A stretch of DNA of 64,000 bases from Vibrio stylophorae (GCF_921293875.1 NZ_CAKLDI010000001.1:1456475-1520474), one strand, 5' to 3'. Shown: positions 36,278-46,234, counted from the first letter of the stretch. Numbers and translations: made by a program. Notes: a model not told the origin generated them from the letters alone.

Positions 36278-37180
36278 TTAAAATTGCGGCTGAATTTGAA
36301 TATAAGCTTGGCGAATATGCTCAATTAACGCCTGAATCCGTTTTGCTGGCTGTTTTGTATAAGGGTACACTGCATAGATGCCAAGCACCTTATTGGTGTG
36401 TTCGACCAACACCTCTTTCAGTGTTCCCGCCTGCAAGTCTTGATAGATTAAACAGCTTGGTAAATAGGCCAAACCATGCCCTGCCAATACGGCTTTTCTC
36501 AGTGCCGCCGCGTTATCTGACGCAAAATTACCTTTCACCTTAAGCAAATAAGTATCGTTATTTTGCTGAAATTGCCAATCAAAGGTACCGCCCGTTTCGT
36601 AGCTATACCCAAGGCAATTATGACGCAGTAAGTCTTTGGGAGACTGAATCGCTTCATGTGACGCGAGGTACTCAGGCGACGCACAAACCAGCCACCTCGA
36701 ATCAAAAATGTAACGCGCAATCAGCGTTGAATCTTCAAGATAGCCCGTGCGAATCACCAAATCGTAGTGCTCGCTTAATAGATCGACAAAATGGTTATCC
36801 AGCGACATCTCTACCGTTAGCCCCGGGTGCTGATTACAAAAATCAGCTACAGCTTCAGCCAGCAGCAGTTCCCCAGAAATGGTCGGGACAGACATGCGAA
36901 TATGTCCTGAAAGCGCCTGATTAAACCCTGTCACCGCATCAAATGCCGATTTTGCAGTATGTTGAATATCTCGCCCACGGTGATAGAGCACCTCACCCGC
37001 TTCCGTTAAGGTGAGTTTTCGCGTGGTGCGATACAACAGCTGCACGCCAAGCTCAGTTTCAAGTTTACTGATCCGTTTGCTCACCGCTGAGGTTGTCATC
37101 TGCTGCGCTTTGGCCGCACTCACAAAGGAGCCATGCTCCACCACTTGGGTAAATAGCACGAGATCGTCAATATGTGCCAT
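36278..37180 (-). CDS. LysR family transcriptional regulator
   Basis: This 300-residue LysR-type regulator has an N-terminal winged helix-turn-helix (residues about 18-60: 'VEHGSFVSAAKAQQMTTSAVSKRISKLETELGVQLL', in part) and a periplasmic-binding-protein-like effector domain. It resembles the 'CrgA/YhcS-like' branch that includes 'FASDNAAALRKAVLAGHGLAYLP'. The start at 37180 is preferred over 37186 because AAGGAG then lies at proper spacing. It is not divergent from an obvious target: the lactate operon lies upstream, on the same strand, with a terminator between. Its target is therefore uncertain. Confidence 0.9.
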   Translation of the reverse strand: MAHIDDLVLFTQVVEHGSFVSAAKAQQMTTSAVSKRISKLETELGVQLLYRTTRKLTLTEAGEVLYHRGRDIQHTAKSAFDAVTGFNQALSGHIRMSVPTISGELLLAEAVADFCNQHPGLTVEMSLDNHFVDLLSEHYDLVIRTGYLEDSTLIARYIFDSRWLVCASPEYLASHEAIQSPKDLLRHNCLGYSYETGGTFDWQFQQNNDTYLLKVKGNFASDNAAALRKAVLAGHGLAYLPSCLIYQDLQAGTLKEVLVEHTNKVLGIYAVYPYTKQPAKRIQALIEHIRQAYIQIQPQF

Positions 37181-37320
37181 GGTCATGCTCCTTGAGGGTA
37201 TTCCAGTATCGATTTAGCGAATCAATACCTTATTCATTGGTTTGTACGATTCTCAGCTATCAAATCAAAGCAACGCAACGCAATTCATTGCACTCTTTTT
37301 AACACGTTTTTCGCTGATAT

Positions 37321-37346
37321 AAAAAAGAGCGCCGAAGCGCCCTTTT
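37321..37346 (-). terminator. Terminator of the lldP-lutABC operon
   Basis: On the minus strand GGGCGC, loop TTCG, and GCGCTC followed by TTTTTT lies just downstream of lutC. Confidence 0.82.
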
Positions 37347-37360
37347 CAATTCGCTGTCAC

Positions 37361-38140
37361 TTAACAGTCATCGAGAATGACATAAGTTGCAAATACAGGG
37401 CCATGCACCCCGACCACTTTGATCAACTCAATATCAGCCGTTGAACTTGGGCCTGAAATAAAGTTCACGCAAGATGGTACACGCTCGCCACGTTTCGCCA
37501 TTTGATGCAGTGGCGCAGTGGCTTGGGTAAAGCGTGGTGCCAAGGTGCTTTTCTTGACGATAAAGATAGAGGCTTCAGGCAGCAAACTCACCGCGCGGCC
37601 TTGCGCTGCTTGGCTGTAAAGCACCATGGTGCCTGATTCTGCCAAGGCTTGCTCAGCGAGAACAATCCCTACTTTTGCGCGCTCAGCAATTTTAATATTG
37701 GCATCAAAGCCAAGCTGAGGATCCCACACATGTAGACTAAGCTGCTCATCTTGAAGCTGCGCAACATCAACCATGGCCAATAGCTCAGGTGTCGCTGAAA
37801 GCACGGTTTCACCGGCTTGCACCTCACCTTGCGCATCTTTGCAATAGTTACGGCACACCTCTTTAAGCGTTGCACTCAGCTCCGCTTTAGTGGTGGTAAT
37901 GGCACTTGCCCCTAAGGCTTCTTGCGCATACTCAACCAGCACTTGTTTGAGCCCATCTTGGTCTAAATCTTCCATCACTTGATGATGAACACGTGAGCTG
38001 AGCACTGGCTGCGCCACAGATTCAGGGCAAGCACGACCTAGCTTTTGACTAATGTTCGCAATGAACGCATCGCGATTTTGAATGCGGCCTGGCTCAATTG
38101 CGGTTTGATTGGCAGCTGGATTCATTGATTGTTCACTCAT
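37361..38140 (-). CDS. lutC: LUD-domain lactate utilisation protein C
   Basis: This is the LutC/LldG subunit of the iron-sulfur L-lactate oxidation complex. At 259 residues it contains the LUD fold, seen in '[38 protein letters not shown]' (in part, about residues 155-192) and the C-terminal '[20 protein letters not shown]'. These Gly-rich motifs are shared with LutB. Its ATG overlaps the lutB stop codon by four bases, so it is translated with it. The N-terminal 30 residues form a variable helical extension. Confidence 0.9.
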   Translation of the reverse strand: MSEQSMNPAANQTAIEPGRIQNRDAFIANISQKLGRACPESVAQPVLSSRVHHQVMEDLDQDGLKQVLVEYAQEALGASAITTTKAELSATLKEVCRNYCKDAQGEVQAGETVLSATPELLAMVDVAQLQDEQLSLHVWDPQLGFDANIKIAERAKVGIVLAEQALAESGTMVLYSQAAQGRAVSLLPEASIFIVKKSTLAPRFTQATAPLHQMAKRGERVPSCVNFISGPSSTADIELIKVVGVHGPVFATYVILDDC

Positions 38141-39564
38141 GATTTGCCCTGCTCTTTTTTATGCTGTTTAAACCAAGTACGGAAAGATGCACCATCGGGT
38201 GTTGGCAGATCGCGCGCTTCAATCCATTCACCCATAGCGCCTGGGTTGATCGGCATGCGACCTTTATGGATCAGCAATCCTGCACTTCTTGCACCAATAC
38301 GTACCGCACTATCCCAAAGCAATGGCTTCGCGTTGATGATGTTAAAGGCACCCACAGTTGCGCGCTCCATCAGCGGGGTGATTTTTTCTTCCGCCATTTT
38401 TTGGCGATGCTTGAGCAGCAAATCAGAAAGCGGAATTTTCACCGGACAAACGTCGTGACAGGCTTTACACAAACTACAAGCGTATGGCAGATCTTTAAAA
38501 TCATCATAGCCGCCAAGTAACGGTGAAAGCACCGCACCAATTGGGCCTGAGTAGATCGAACCATAAGATTGACCGCCGATATGGCGATAAGCAGGACAGG
38601 TATTCACACAAGCCGCGCAACGTACGCAGCGCAAAATATCGCGAAACTCAGAGCCTAAAATATCAGAGCGACCATTATCCACGATCACCAAGTGGAACTC
38701 TTCAGGACCATCACATTGATCGTTTTCACGCGGTCCAGTGAGCGCAGTGACATAACCGGTAAGCGGCAAGCCAACAGCACTACGACAAAGCAAACTCACC
38801 ACAATATCCAACTCTTCAAAGGTTGGTACCATGCGCTCCATCCCCATAACGGCGATGTGCGTTTTTGGCAAGCTGGTGGCCATACGTGCGTTACCTTCGT
38901 TGGTCACCAAGGCCACGGTACCAGATTCAGCAACCGCAAAGTTACAGCCAGTGATGCCGATATCCGCTTGCAGGAAGTCATGACGAATGTGCTGGCGCAC
39001 AAAACGTGTCATCTCTTCTGGGTCTTCCGTGCCTTGATAGCCCAATTTATCTTTGAAGATATCTTTGATTTGGTAACGGTTTTTGTGCAGCGCAGGCACC
39101 ACGATATGTGACGGTGGATCATTGTCATCCACTTGCAGAATATATTCACCAAGATCAGTCTCAACCACATCACAACCTTGACGCGCAAGGATATGGTTGA
39201 GGTTAATCTCTTCAGTCACCATGGACTTAGATTTCACAATCTTTTTGGCGTTTTTGCTGGCCACAACCTGCTCAATATAATCGCTGGCATCTTTGGCGGT
39301 TTTAGCAAAAAACACATGGCCACCATTGCGCGATACATTGTCACTCAGCTGCGTCAGGTAATAATCCAAGTTTTCGAGCACATGGTTACGGATATCCATG
39401 CCCATTTGACGCCAATCTTCCCAATGGCCTAGCTTTTCAGCAGCTTTTTGGCGATTGGCAAACATACGCTCCTGCGCGTTTGCCACGGATTGGCGCATAA
39501 ACGCGTCTTGCATTTTGATGTGGATGCGTTCTTTAAACTTCACATCACTGGTTTTCATCGACAT
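38137..39564 (-). CDS. lutB: Iron-sulfur lactate utilisation protein B
   Basis: This 475-residue protein combines an N-terminal LUD domain with a C-terminal ferredoxin domain. It carries two 4Fe-4S cysteine clusters: '[12 protein letters not shown]' around residue 310 and '[14 protein letters not shown]' around residue 360. The N-terminal part includes '[33 protein letters not shown]' (in part), typical of LutB/YkgF. Together with LutA and LutC it oxidises L-lactate to pyruvate, passing electrons to the respiratory chain. It lies 11 bp after lutA. Confidence 0.93.
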   Translation of the reverse strand: MSMKTSDVKFKERIHIKMQDAFMRQSVANAQERMFANRQKAAEKLGHWEDWRQMGMDIRNHVLENLDYYLTQLSDNVSRNGGHVFFAKTAKDASDYIEQVVASKNAKKIVKSKSMVTEEINLNHILARQGCDVVETDLGEYILQVDDNDPPSHIVVPALHKNRYQIKDIFKDKLGYQGTEDPEEMTRFVRQHIRHDFLQADIGITGCNFAVAESGTVALVTNEGNARMATSLPKTHIAVMGMERMVPTFEELDIVVSLLCRSAVGLPLTGYVTALTGPRENDQCDGPEEFHLVIVDNGRSDILGSEFRDILRCVRCAACVNTCPAYRHIGGQSYGSIYSGPIGAVLSPLLGGYDDFKDLPYACSLCKACHDVCPVKIPLSDLLLKHRQKMAEEKITPLMERATVGAFNIINAKPLLWDSAVRIGARSAGLLIHKGRMPINPGAMGEWIEARDLPTPDGASFRTWFKQHKKEQGKS

Positions 39565-39575
39565 CGCGGCACTCC

Positions 39576-40295
39576 TTAACGACTGAGCAACACATCAACG
39601 ATGTGCATGACTTTAACAGGACGACCTTCACGAGATACACGGCCACCGATATTCATCAAGCAGCTGATATCTGCACCAATCAAATAATCCGGTGCCACTT
39701 CACTGATGTGTTGCACCTTCTCTTTGACCATTTCACCTGAAATTTCAGCCATTTTGACCGAGAAAGTACCGCCAAAACCGCAGCAAGTTTCTTGGTTTTT
39801 AATCGGCACCATTTCAAGGCCTTCCACTTGCGCAAGCAATTTAAGTGGCTCTTCACGGACATTCAGTTTGCGAATCAAGCTGCACGATGGATGGTAAACC
39901 GCGCGACCTTTGAGTTTTGCGCCAACATTTTCCACACCCAGTTCGTTGACGATAAATTGCGTTAACTCATAGAAGCGATCCGCAACTTTTTGCGCGCGCG
40001 CCGCCCATTCAGGCTCATCGGCAAGAAACTCTGGGTATTTTTTGATGGATGCAGTGCAAGAGCCGGCTGGCGATACGATGGGATAATCATTGCATTCAAA
40101 GGCTTCAATCATGGTTTTCATTGCAGGCTTTGCACCTTCAACATAACCACTGTTCAGCGCGGGCTGTCCACAGCAACCCTGTGCTTCTGGGAATTCCACT
40201 TCACAGCCAAGCTGTTCAAGCAGCAGCACTGTCTTTTTAGCCACCTCAGATTTCACGGCGTCGCAAAGACAAGTGACAAAAAAGTTCACCTTCAT
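39576..40295 (-). CDS. lutA: Lactate utilisation protein A (CCG-domain)
   Basis: This 239-residue protein of the LutA/YkgE family has two cysteine-rich CCG domains that bind iron-sulfur clusters: '[15 protein letters not shown]' near residues 36-50 and '[15 protein letters not shown]' near 166-180. It is the heterodisulfide-reductase-like subunit of the lactate oxidation complex. The ATG at 40295 follows GGAGCAATT. It is the first of the three lut genes and is separated from lldP by a gap that contains a hairpin. Confidence 0.93.
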   Translation of the reverse strand: MKVNFFVTCLCDAVKSEVAKKTVLLLEQLGCEVEFPEAQGCCGQPALNSGYVEGAKPAMKTMIEAFECNDYPIVSPAGSCTASIKKYPEFLADEPEWAARAQKVADRFYELTQFIVNELGVENVGAKLKGRAVYHPSCSLIRKLNVREEPLKLLAQVEGLEMVPIKNQETCCGFGGTFSVKMAEISGEMVKEKVQHISEVAPDYLIGADISCLMNIGGRVSREGRPVKVMHIVDVLLSR

Positions 40296-40343
40296 AATTG
40301 CTCCAGTGACGGTTTTGCCGTCGTGTTATTATTGTGATCGTTG

Positions 40344-40376
40344 AAGCCAGCGCCCGATAAAAGACGCTGGCTTTTT
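40344..40376. other. Hairpin between lldP and lutA
   Basis: AGCCAGCG and CGCTGGCT arms flank a short AT-rich loop. The T-run lies on the plus-strand side, so for the minus-strand operon it looks more like an mRNA processing or stabilising stem than a terminator. Confidence 0.55.
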
Positions 40377-40377
40377 C

Positions 40378-41970
40378 TTATAAACTAGCTGAAATCAACA
40401 CACTGACCAGTGCCGCTATCACCCCATAGAGCGCCATAGGCACCACGGTTCGTTTGATGATATAGCCCTCTTGGTTGGCAATCCCAAGAATGGTGGATAC
40501 CGCAATGATGTTGTTAATACAGACCATATTGCCCATCGCGCCACCAACAGATTGCAGTGCCAAAATTAAGGTTTCAGGCAAACCGACGGTATTGGCAATG
40601 GTTTGTTGAATACCGCCAAATGTCAGGTTTGAGACAGTGGCTGAGCCTGAGAAAAATGCGCCCAGCGCCCCAAGGTAAGATGCGACATATTGCCAGCTCG
40701 ACCCCATCACCTCAGAAAACGCACGGCCAGTGGTCATAATCGGAGAATGATCGCCACCCACCATCATCAATTTCACCATAATCAATGCACCGACTAAGGC
40801 GATAAATGGCATTTTGATGCGCACTGCGGTTTCACTGAATACGCGTTTGACCATGGATTTCGGCATCTTGAACATCACCATGGCAATCAGCACCACCACG
40901 AAAAATGGGATCAGCGCAGGCACATAAAGTGTTTTATAAGCCCATGATGTGTCGGTGCCTAAAATGCCGCTCAATTTGAAAATCAGCGCCTTACTAATTG
41001 ACAGCTCACCCAACCAGCCAAGATGCACACTGAGCATTTGTGTTGCATCGTTGAGCATGGCTTTGATACCAAGCTGCTGGATACGGGTCACAATCAAGAT
41101 CAAAATCAGCAGTAAGGTCGGCGCCATCGCCTTCATCACCTTGGCAAAGGGAATGGCATTGGCTTCGCGAACGTCAGTTTCAAACTTTTCAAGACCGATA
41201 TTATACCGAGCCAGAATAATCGACAGCGTCATACCGATCGCGCCACCAATCAATGCTGGAAACTCATAGTTCCACTGTGCAAATAGCAGGTATGGAATGG
41301 TACAGCTTAAGATGCTGAGCTGAACAAAGCCCATGTTACGGCGCACTTGCTGCCAATCCACCACAAAACATAGCGCCATGACTGGGATCACAAAGGCGGC
41401 AATAGAGTGAATCAGCGCTGAATAGCGGCCAATTTCAAGCAACTCAGCTTCACCCACACCAAGGCTACCAAAGCCAAACCATGTCGGTGTACCTACGGCG
41501 CCAAATGATACCGGCACTGAGTTCATCACCAAGGCAAGCATTGCGACACGCAGCGCAGGAAAACCTAAACCCACCAAAATGGGCGCGGCAATCGCAGCGG
41601 GTGTACCAAAACCAGAGGCGCCTTCAATCATAAAGGCAAAGGCCCAACCGATAATCATCAGCTGTGCGACTTGGTTTTTACTGATCCCTTCTAGCCATTG
41701 ACGAATCACATCCTCTGCGCCTGAAAGCGCCATGGTGCGATTAAGAAGAATTGCGCCTGCAATAATAGAGATGGGGGTAATGGCTGAAAGTACGCCAGCA
41801 ATTACATTGGCACTCACGGTCAAACCATCGGTACCAAAATAAAAAAGTTGCAGCAGGCCAATCAATAGAGCCGTCAGCGGTAGCGCTAGATGCGATGGCA
41901 AAGCCTTTTTCTTCGTCATCATCCAAATCAGCAATAAGATTGGAACGACGGAAATAACAAGGTTGGTCAT
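40378..41970 (-). CDS. lldP: L-lactate permease
   Basis: This is an inner-membrane proton/lactate symporter of 530 residues with about 13 helices. Family segments include 'GFGTPAAIAAPILVGLGFPALR', 'VPVSFGAVGTPTWFGFGSLG' and 'GALGAFFSGSATVSNLTFGGIQQ', the conserved Gly-rich stretches of LctP/LldP. It is the first gene of the operon and feeds L-lactate to the LutABC complex. The ATG at 41970 is preceded by a GAGGGCG site. A glycolate permease (GlcA) is the main alternative, but the lutABC genes support lactate. Confidence 0.92.
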   Translation of the reverse strand: MTNLVISVVPILLLIWMMTKKKALPSHLALPLTALLIGLLQLFYFGTDGLTVSANVIAGVLSAITPISIIAGAILLNRTMALSGAEDVIRQWLEGISKNQVAQLMIIGWAFAFMIEGASGFGTPAAIAAPILVGLGFPALRVAMLALVMNSVPVSFGAVGTPTWFGFGSLGVGEAELLEIGRYSALIHSIAAFVIPVMALCFVVDWQQVRRNMGFVQLSILSCTIPYLLFAQWNYEFPALIGGAIGMTLSIILARYNIGLEKFETDVREANAIPFAKVMKAMAPTLLLILILIVTRIQQLGIKAMLNDATQMLSVHLGWLGELSISKALIFKLSGILGTDTSWAYKTLYVPALIPFFVVVLIAMVMFKMPKSMVKRVFSETAVRIKMPFIALVGALIMVKLMMVGGDHSPIMTTGRAFSEVMGSSWQYVASYLGALGAFFSGSATVSNLTFGGIQQTIANTVGLPETLILALQSVGGAMGNMVCINNIIAVSTILGIANQEGYIIKRTVVPMALYGVIAALVSVLISASL

Positions 41971-42530
41971 AGGACGCCCTCATAGAGTGGTAGTGACGGC
42001 AAAGGAACGTGAAGCGCTTACAAAACCAAAGCCATGGTTTGAAAGGTATTCTAGAAAGATTGCGTCACTTGGCTATTGCTAAATTTTAGACATTATCAAC
42101 AAAGGTTAAAATTTTGTGATCCAATCACTCACCCACCCTTGCCTCATCAATACAAATGCATTATCCAACAGATAGATAGGCATTTATCGGACAAATATAA
42201 GCACTTCAATTGAAGTTATTCTGGAAACAAAGAATTGCCAATTACGCACGATTAGGACTAAATAAATTAATTTTTTTAAATAATTGTTAAGAACAGATGA
42301 TGAATAACTCATGACAAAATGGCCAAGATTGCGCCACCTCATGAACAGCTCATGTCATTTACGGGATATGCCAGCCACATAAAAATTAATGGTAAATAAA
42401 AAGATTGCCTCGCTTGATCGACCGTTTGATTCCCCATCAAATTCCCATAAAAAAACCGCTTTTCGGCGGCTTATTCCATCTCTTTGCAAAGGAAGAGGGC
42501 TATCGGTGTTTTAGCAGCCAAATGACCTCA
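41971..42530. other. 560-bp gap upstream of lldP
   Basis: No reading frame was supported. The gap holds the lldP promoter region, a small perfect dyad (GTGAT-CCA-ATCAC at 42116-42128) about 150 bp upstream of lldP that may be an operator, and a terminator for the hydrolase gene at its right end. The region 42180-42300 is strongly AT-rich. Confidence 0.5.
42445..42473 (-). terminator. Terminator of the alpha/beta hydrolase gene
   Basis: On the minus strand GCCGCC, loop GAAAA, GCGG, then a T7 tract, about 60 bp after the stop codon. Confidence 0.8.
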
Positions 42531-43529
42531 CTATTTTAAGGATATCAAGGTGTTTGCAGCTTGCACCACCACCTCAGGTCGCTCTAGCTGGATATAGTGG
42601 CCGACATCACTTAGCTCAATGTATTCAATAACATGCTTTCGCGCCCCCAGCTCTTTTTGCAATGCGTGCCAGCTTTGCTTCAATTTGCCCTGCTGCGCCT
42701 TCGATAATTTTGGATGCGCCTGCATTTGTGTACTCGCGATCACAATAGTCGGTACGGTTAATGCCTCAAGCTTTTGACTGCGCGCTTTTTTCAAACTCGC
42801 AGGCATCACTTTAAGCTCATCTATCATGGTGTAAATCTGACCACGACTGGCAAAAACGGCTTGATACTGCGGCAAAACATCGACATCTAACCCCATATTC
42901 GGAATAGATTCTGGCGATAGCGCCATCAGGTTGGTGCGATGCAGCCATGACAAGAATTGATAATCTGCTAATGCCAGTTCAATTTGCTGAGCGTAAAGCG
43001 CAGTATCATCGCCTTGCTGCTCATTGACGGAGTCCACCAGCACGACGCCTTTCACTAATTCAGGATATTGCTTGGCAAACAAACGAACATTGACGCCGCC
43101 ATAGGAGTGCCCCACTAAAATAAAGGGGCCTTTTAGATTTGCCGCTTCAATCAAGGCGTGCAGCTCAGTCACCATCTGCTCACTGCTACGCGTAACCCCA
43201 AGCGGACGCTGACTCCAACCAAAGCCAGCACGATCATAGCTACACACTTGTGTTTCTTTGGCTAGTCGTGGCTGCACCTTAGACCAAACCAAAGAAAAAT
43301 CACCAGCACCAGCTTCAAGGATCACCGTCGGTTTTGTCTCACTGCTGCCCGTACAATAAAGGTGCATGGCTTTACCTTCCACGGTCACCATTTCGCCCGG
43401 AGCTTGGTATGCATCCGCAAGTTTCACGCGCGCTTGTTCGCCCTGATAGTAAATCGCAATCGCGGCGAAAAATGCCAAGGCGACAAGGATATAAATTGCC
43501 CTGCATGTCCATTTGAAAAAACGTTTCAT
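42531..43529 (-). CDS. Membrane-anchored alpha/beta hydrolase
   Basis: This 332-residue protein has an N-terminal membrane helix (residues about 10-28) and then an alpha/beta-hydrolase fold facing the periplasm. The nucleophile elbow is GHSYGG with Ser142, and the catalytic His is likely in 'SDVGHYIQLERP' near the C-terminus. The oxyanion region 'ILEAGAGDFSLVW' precedes it. The catalytic Asp is not certain. Family members act on esters or lactones; the substrate is unknown. The gene is monocistronic with its own terminator, and an AGAAGC hexanucleotide repeat lies about 235 bp upstream of its start. Confidence 0.8.
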   Translation of the reverse strand: MKRFFKWTCRAIYILVALAFFAAIAIYYQGEQARVKLADAYQAPGEMVTVEGKAMHLYCTGSSETKPTVILEAGAGDFSLVWSKVQPRLAKETQVCSYDRAGFGWSQRPLGVTRSSEQMVTELHALIEAANLKGPFILVGHSYGGVNVRLFAKQYPELVKGVVLVDSVNEQQGDDTALYAQQIELALADYQFLSWLHRTNLMALSPESIPNMGLDVDVLPQYQAVFASRGQIYTMIDELKVMPASLKKARSQKLEALTVPTIVIASTQMQAHPKLSKAQQGKLKQSWHALQKELGARKHVIEYIELSDVGHYIQLERPEVVVQAANTLISLK

Positions 43530-43761
43530 ATTTCTCTTTCTAAGTTACTGATTACATGGGTATTTAATCACAACAGCCCACAAATTTCAGAGTAATTAAG
43601 AAAAGTGTTAAAAGACCCACGGTTTTTATAAGCAAATGAATGATAAGGCTTTTTATTAAATACTCAGATACTTAAGGACTAGCGAATCGATCTTAACTGT
43701 GTTAGTACGCTCATGCACAAACCAACAAGCAGTATAGACGTAGAAAATAGGAAAAGAGCGC

Positions 43762-43815
43762 AGAAGCAGAAGCAGAAGCAGAAGCAGAAGCAGAAGCAGA
43801 AGCAGAAGCAGAAGC
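43762..43815. repeat. Nine perfect copies of AGAAGC
   Basis: A 54-bp uninterrupted hexanucleotide microsatellite (AGAAGC x9). On the other strand it reads GCTTCT. A unit change would not shift a reading frame but would change spacing. Confidence 0.97.
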
Positions 43816-43847
43816 ATGCAACACCAAATGGCCTCGCAATCAAAATA

Positions 43848-43871
43848 AAGCCATGGCATAACCCATGGCTT
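43848..43871 (-). terminator. Probable terminator of the leucine-rich-repeat gene
   Basis: A perfect 9-bp stem (AAGCCATGG / CCATGGCTT) with a 6-nt loop. The minus strand continues as TATTTTG, which is a moderate T tract. Confidence 0.6.
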
Positions 43872-43883
43872 ATCAAGGATAAA

Positions 43884-44468
43884 TTAAGATACTTGCCGAG
43901 CGTAGTTGATGGTCGAAAACCCGAGGATATCGCCTTGAACGTCAAGATCCGGTGGTAAGGTCAGAAACTTACAGCCAGTAATATTCAAATTACCCAAGAC
44001 TCTCAGATGCCTTGGCAAGGCGTTTAATTTTGAATGAGATAAATCCAATTCACCCTGAACCACCATCCCTACCGGCAACTGTTCCAACCGACAACCCGCT
44101 AAATGCAAAGCACCACCCAATTTTAAGTCATGGGGAACTTGCCGCAATTTACTGTAACTGGCATCCAATGCGCCGGGAATATTTAAGCCATGAGGCAAGG
44201 CAAAGAGCTTGGTATAGCGCAGTAACAAGCTGCCGAGAACACATAAGTCAGCAGGCAATGCGCGAACCTCTGTCCCATTTAAAATCAAGTCACCTTGAAC
44301 AATCAAACCAGAGGGCAACTGCTTTATATCCGCTAAGGTTAAGTCTAAATTTCCGGCAACGGTTAAATTATCAGGTAGCGAAAATCCATAGCATTGCTTT
44401 AAATTTAAATGCGTTGGGTACAACCAACCCTGCGGCTGCTTTTGAAAACACACAGTCATTTTTTTCAT
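43884..44468 (-). CDS. Leucine-rich-repeat-like protein, 194 aa
   Basis: This protein is built from about eight degenerate repeats of about 20 residues with the pattern LPxxLxVxGxLxLxxTxI, for example 'LPSGLIVQGDLILNGTEVRA' and 'LPHGLNIPGALDASYSKLRQ'. Such repeats form a short right-handed solenoid used for protein contact. There is no signal peptide and no enzymatic domain. The ATG at 44468 follows AGGAG at good spacing; an upstream extension to 44531 is unlikely. Similar proteins occur singly in many gammaproteobacteria and phages, with unknown partners. Confidence 0.7.
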   Translation of the reverse strand: MKKMTVCFQKQPQGWLYPTHLNLKQCYGFSLPDNLTVAGNLDLTLADIKQLPSGLIVQGDLILNGTEVRALPADLCVLGSLLLRYTKLFALPHGLNIPGALDASYSKLRQVPHDLKLGGALHLAGCRLEQLPVGMVVQGELDLSHSKLNALPRHLRVLGNLNITGCKFLTLPPDLDVQGDILGFSTINYARQVS

Positions 44469-44848
44469 ATGCAATCTCCTGCTTTTTATACATGACTTTC
44501 CATACATGAAATGAAATGGAATGGAATGCATGGCATGCGTTAAATGGAGTCGCTAATCTACAAAACGCACTTCAGCAAAATTACAGGCCAATGTCAGGCC
44601 AATCGCGCATGCGTGATTCATTTCGTTCTCACACTCTCTTGCACTGAATTGACACCCCGTATCGCACTTATTTGTGTATCACCACCCAGAGTTAACCAAG
44701 CAATCCATGGCACTTCATTTTTCAGCGATCAAGGTTTGCACTTTGCTCTGCGCTTGGTTTAGATGGCAAACACAAGCTCCAGCCCCAAGGTTTATGGCTC
44801 TCAGTTTATCTAGGTTTAGAGCAGTGCACTCAAAGGAAGGAGATTAAA
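44469..44848. other. 380-bp divergent intergenic gap
   Basis: This divergent region lies between the leucine-rich-repeat gene and the DUF3592 gene. It has several ATGCA- and GGAATG-type short repeats but no reading frame or RNA motif that I can support. Confidence 0.45.
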
Positions 44849-45340
44849 ATGCAGATCAACACAACAGCGTCGATACGTGGCAGTAGAAAGATGGGGTGGA
44901 TTCTCATCATAGTTGCTATCGCGCTTTCCTATTTTGCCTTTACCTGCTGGCAAGGCACCCAAGCGTTTATTGCAAAGGCCATTGAAACACGTGGCGTTGT
45001 GGTTGATTTACAAACAGATAGAGAAGGCGTCGCCTTTCCTGTGTTTCAATTTACGACCCAGGTGGGTCATACCATCACCATCGTCTCTAACACAGGCACT
45101 AAGCCACCCAGTTATCATCGCGGCGAGTCGGTTTCCATCCTTTATCTTGCCGAGCACCCCAAAGACGCAACCATCAATAGCTTCTTTTCTCTCTATCTAT
45201 TTGAACTCATTCTCTCCATTTTCGCTGTTGTCTTTGGCCTCTTTGGTGCAGGGCTGCTTCACCTGCATTCACGCCGCAATCAAAAGGCAAAAGATAACCT
45301 AGATAACACAGCGCAAAACCAGCCACCTCTCGTCGATTAA
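44849..45340 (+). CDS. DUF3592 membrane protein
   Basis: This 163-residue protein has two membrane helices (residues about 15-35 and 112-135). Between them lies an extracytoplasmic beta domain containing 'TRGVVVDLQTDREGVAFPVFQFTTQVGH' and 'YHRGESVSILYLAEHPKDATI' (in part), the pattern of the DUF3592 family. The function of the family is undefined. A strong AAGGAAGGAG site precedes the ATG, and the gene has its own terminator. Confidence 0.8.
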   Translation: MQINTTASIRGSRKMGWILIIVAIALSYFAFTCWQGTQAFIAKAIETRGVVVDLQTDREGVAFPVFQFTTQVGHTITIVSNTGTKPPSYHRGESVSILYLAEHPKDATINSFFSLYLFELILSIFAVVFGLFGAGLLHLHSRRNQKAKDNLDNTAQNQPPLVD

Positions 45341-45388
45341 AAGCAGTTGTCAGATTGACACGCATGCTTTAGCGTCGATTGAAGGCAC

Positions 45389-45417
45389 AAAAAAAGCCGC
45401 ATCATGCGGCTTTTTTA
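45389..45417. terminator. Bidirectional intrinsic terminator
   Basis: AAAAAAAGCCGCA, loop TCA, TGCGGCTTTTTT. It serves the plus-strand DUF3592 gene and the convergent barrel-like gene. Confidence 0.88.
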
Positions 45418-45440
45418 ATCAGTTCGAGCGAATCAAACCA

Positions 45441-45869
45441 TTAAAATCGAAAGTGCGCTATCAGGGCAATCACATGCGCTTCTTCTTGTATCTGCAACGC
45501 ATTTTGAAAGTAACTCTGATACACCTCAGCAGAGAATGCCATTTGATCCAACCACAGCGCGCTAACCCCAAAGCCAAACACAAATGCGTCATTACTTAAG
45601 CTCGCATCAACGGTGTAACCTCGAGTGTTGTATTCATCTTCCGATTTATTGGTGAGCGGCTGAAATCCCAAAGTTAAATAAGGTACCCAGCTCACTTGGT
45701 TGGAAAATTCAAAGTAAGGCGCCAAATTGGCTTTCTGGCTGGCTTGACCAAATTCCAGCTGACGAACCCAAAGATCGTCTTGTACCTGAAATTGAATCGC
45801 ACGACTTTCATTAGCAATTGCATTCATGCTCAACAAACTCGCGCCAATTAGCAACAAATTCAACTTCAT
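45441..45869 (-). CDS. Small outer-membrane beta-barrel-like protein
   Basis: From the ATG at 45869 the 142-residue product starts with a Sec signal peptide (MKLNLLLIGASLLSMNAIA). The mature part has alternating beta-strand-like stretches and ends in an aromatic 'AHFRF', the usual C-terminal Phe of outer-membrane barrels. Segments such as 'SWVPYLTLGFQPLTN' and 'FVFGFGVSALWLDQMAFSAEVYQ' suit transmembrane strands. The family is not recognised. An in-frame ATG at 45890 is an alternative start; the longer frame to 45995 is unlikely. Confidence 0.55.
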   Translation of the reverse strand: MKLNLLLIGASLLSMNAIANESRAIQFQVQDDLWVRQLEFGQASQKANLAPYFEFSNQVSWVPYLTLGFQPLTNKSEDEYNTRGYTVDASLSNDAFVFGFGVSALWLDQMAFSAEVYQSYFQNALQIQEEAHVIALIAHFRF

Positions 45870-46234
45870 CGGTAACAAACAACCCTTCATAGCAACAAAA
45901 TACACTGCCGTTTCAGTCAATCGGCCGCGGCGATATTCTCCATATAATCGGCAAAATATCGAGAACTTTAGAAAAAATTTTTGCTGCATTTTCACTCAAT
46001 AAAAGCACGCAACTCATTCATAACTCTATTATTTTACGGAAATTTGACGCATAAAATTAGAAACCGGTAAGTTATTGACGCTTTTATCGATAGTTAAAAT
46101 ATTTTTTGTGATAATCGTGCTTCGCCTCACTGACATCTTTTCAATTTAAATGATAAAACACTCAAATAATCAAAATTAATCACATAAATTACTCCATATT
46201 TTGAATCAATATCACATGGAGTAATGGAAGATGT
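45870..46234. other. 365-bp gap upstream of the TonB receptor
   Basis: AT-rich divergent region expected to contain the promoters of the barrel-like gene and the receptor operon. No Fur box could be recognised by eye, and no RNA element was seen. Confidence 0.45.

Larger units (their letters stand above)
43530..43883. other. 354-bp gap with hexanucleotide repeat
   Basis: It contains the AGAAGC tandem repeat and a hairpin next to the leucine-rich-repeat gene. Frames through the repeat would encode (QK)n, poly-Leu or (CF)n and are not credible genes. Confidence 0.6.

Noticed and set aside
43762-43815. CRISPR-like array
   Set aside because: It is a pure hexanucleotide repeat with no spacers, and no cas genes are in the window.
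43713-43958. Plus-strand reading frame through the AGAAGC repeat encoding (QK)n
   Set aside because: It has no ribosome-binding site, no homology-like content outside the repeat, and the frame depends entirely on the microsatellite.
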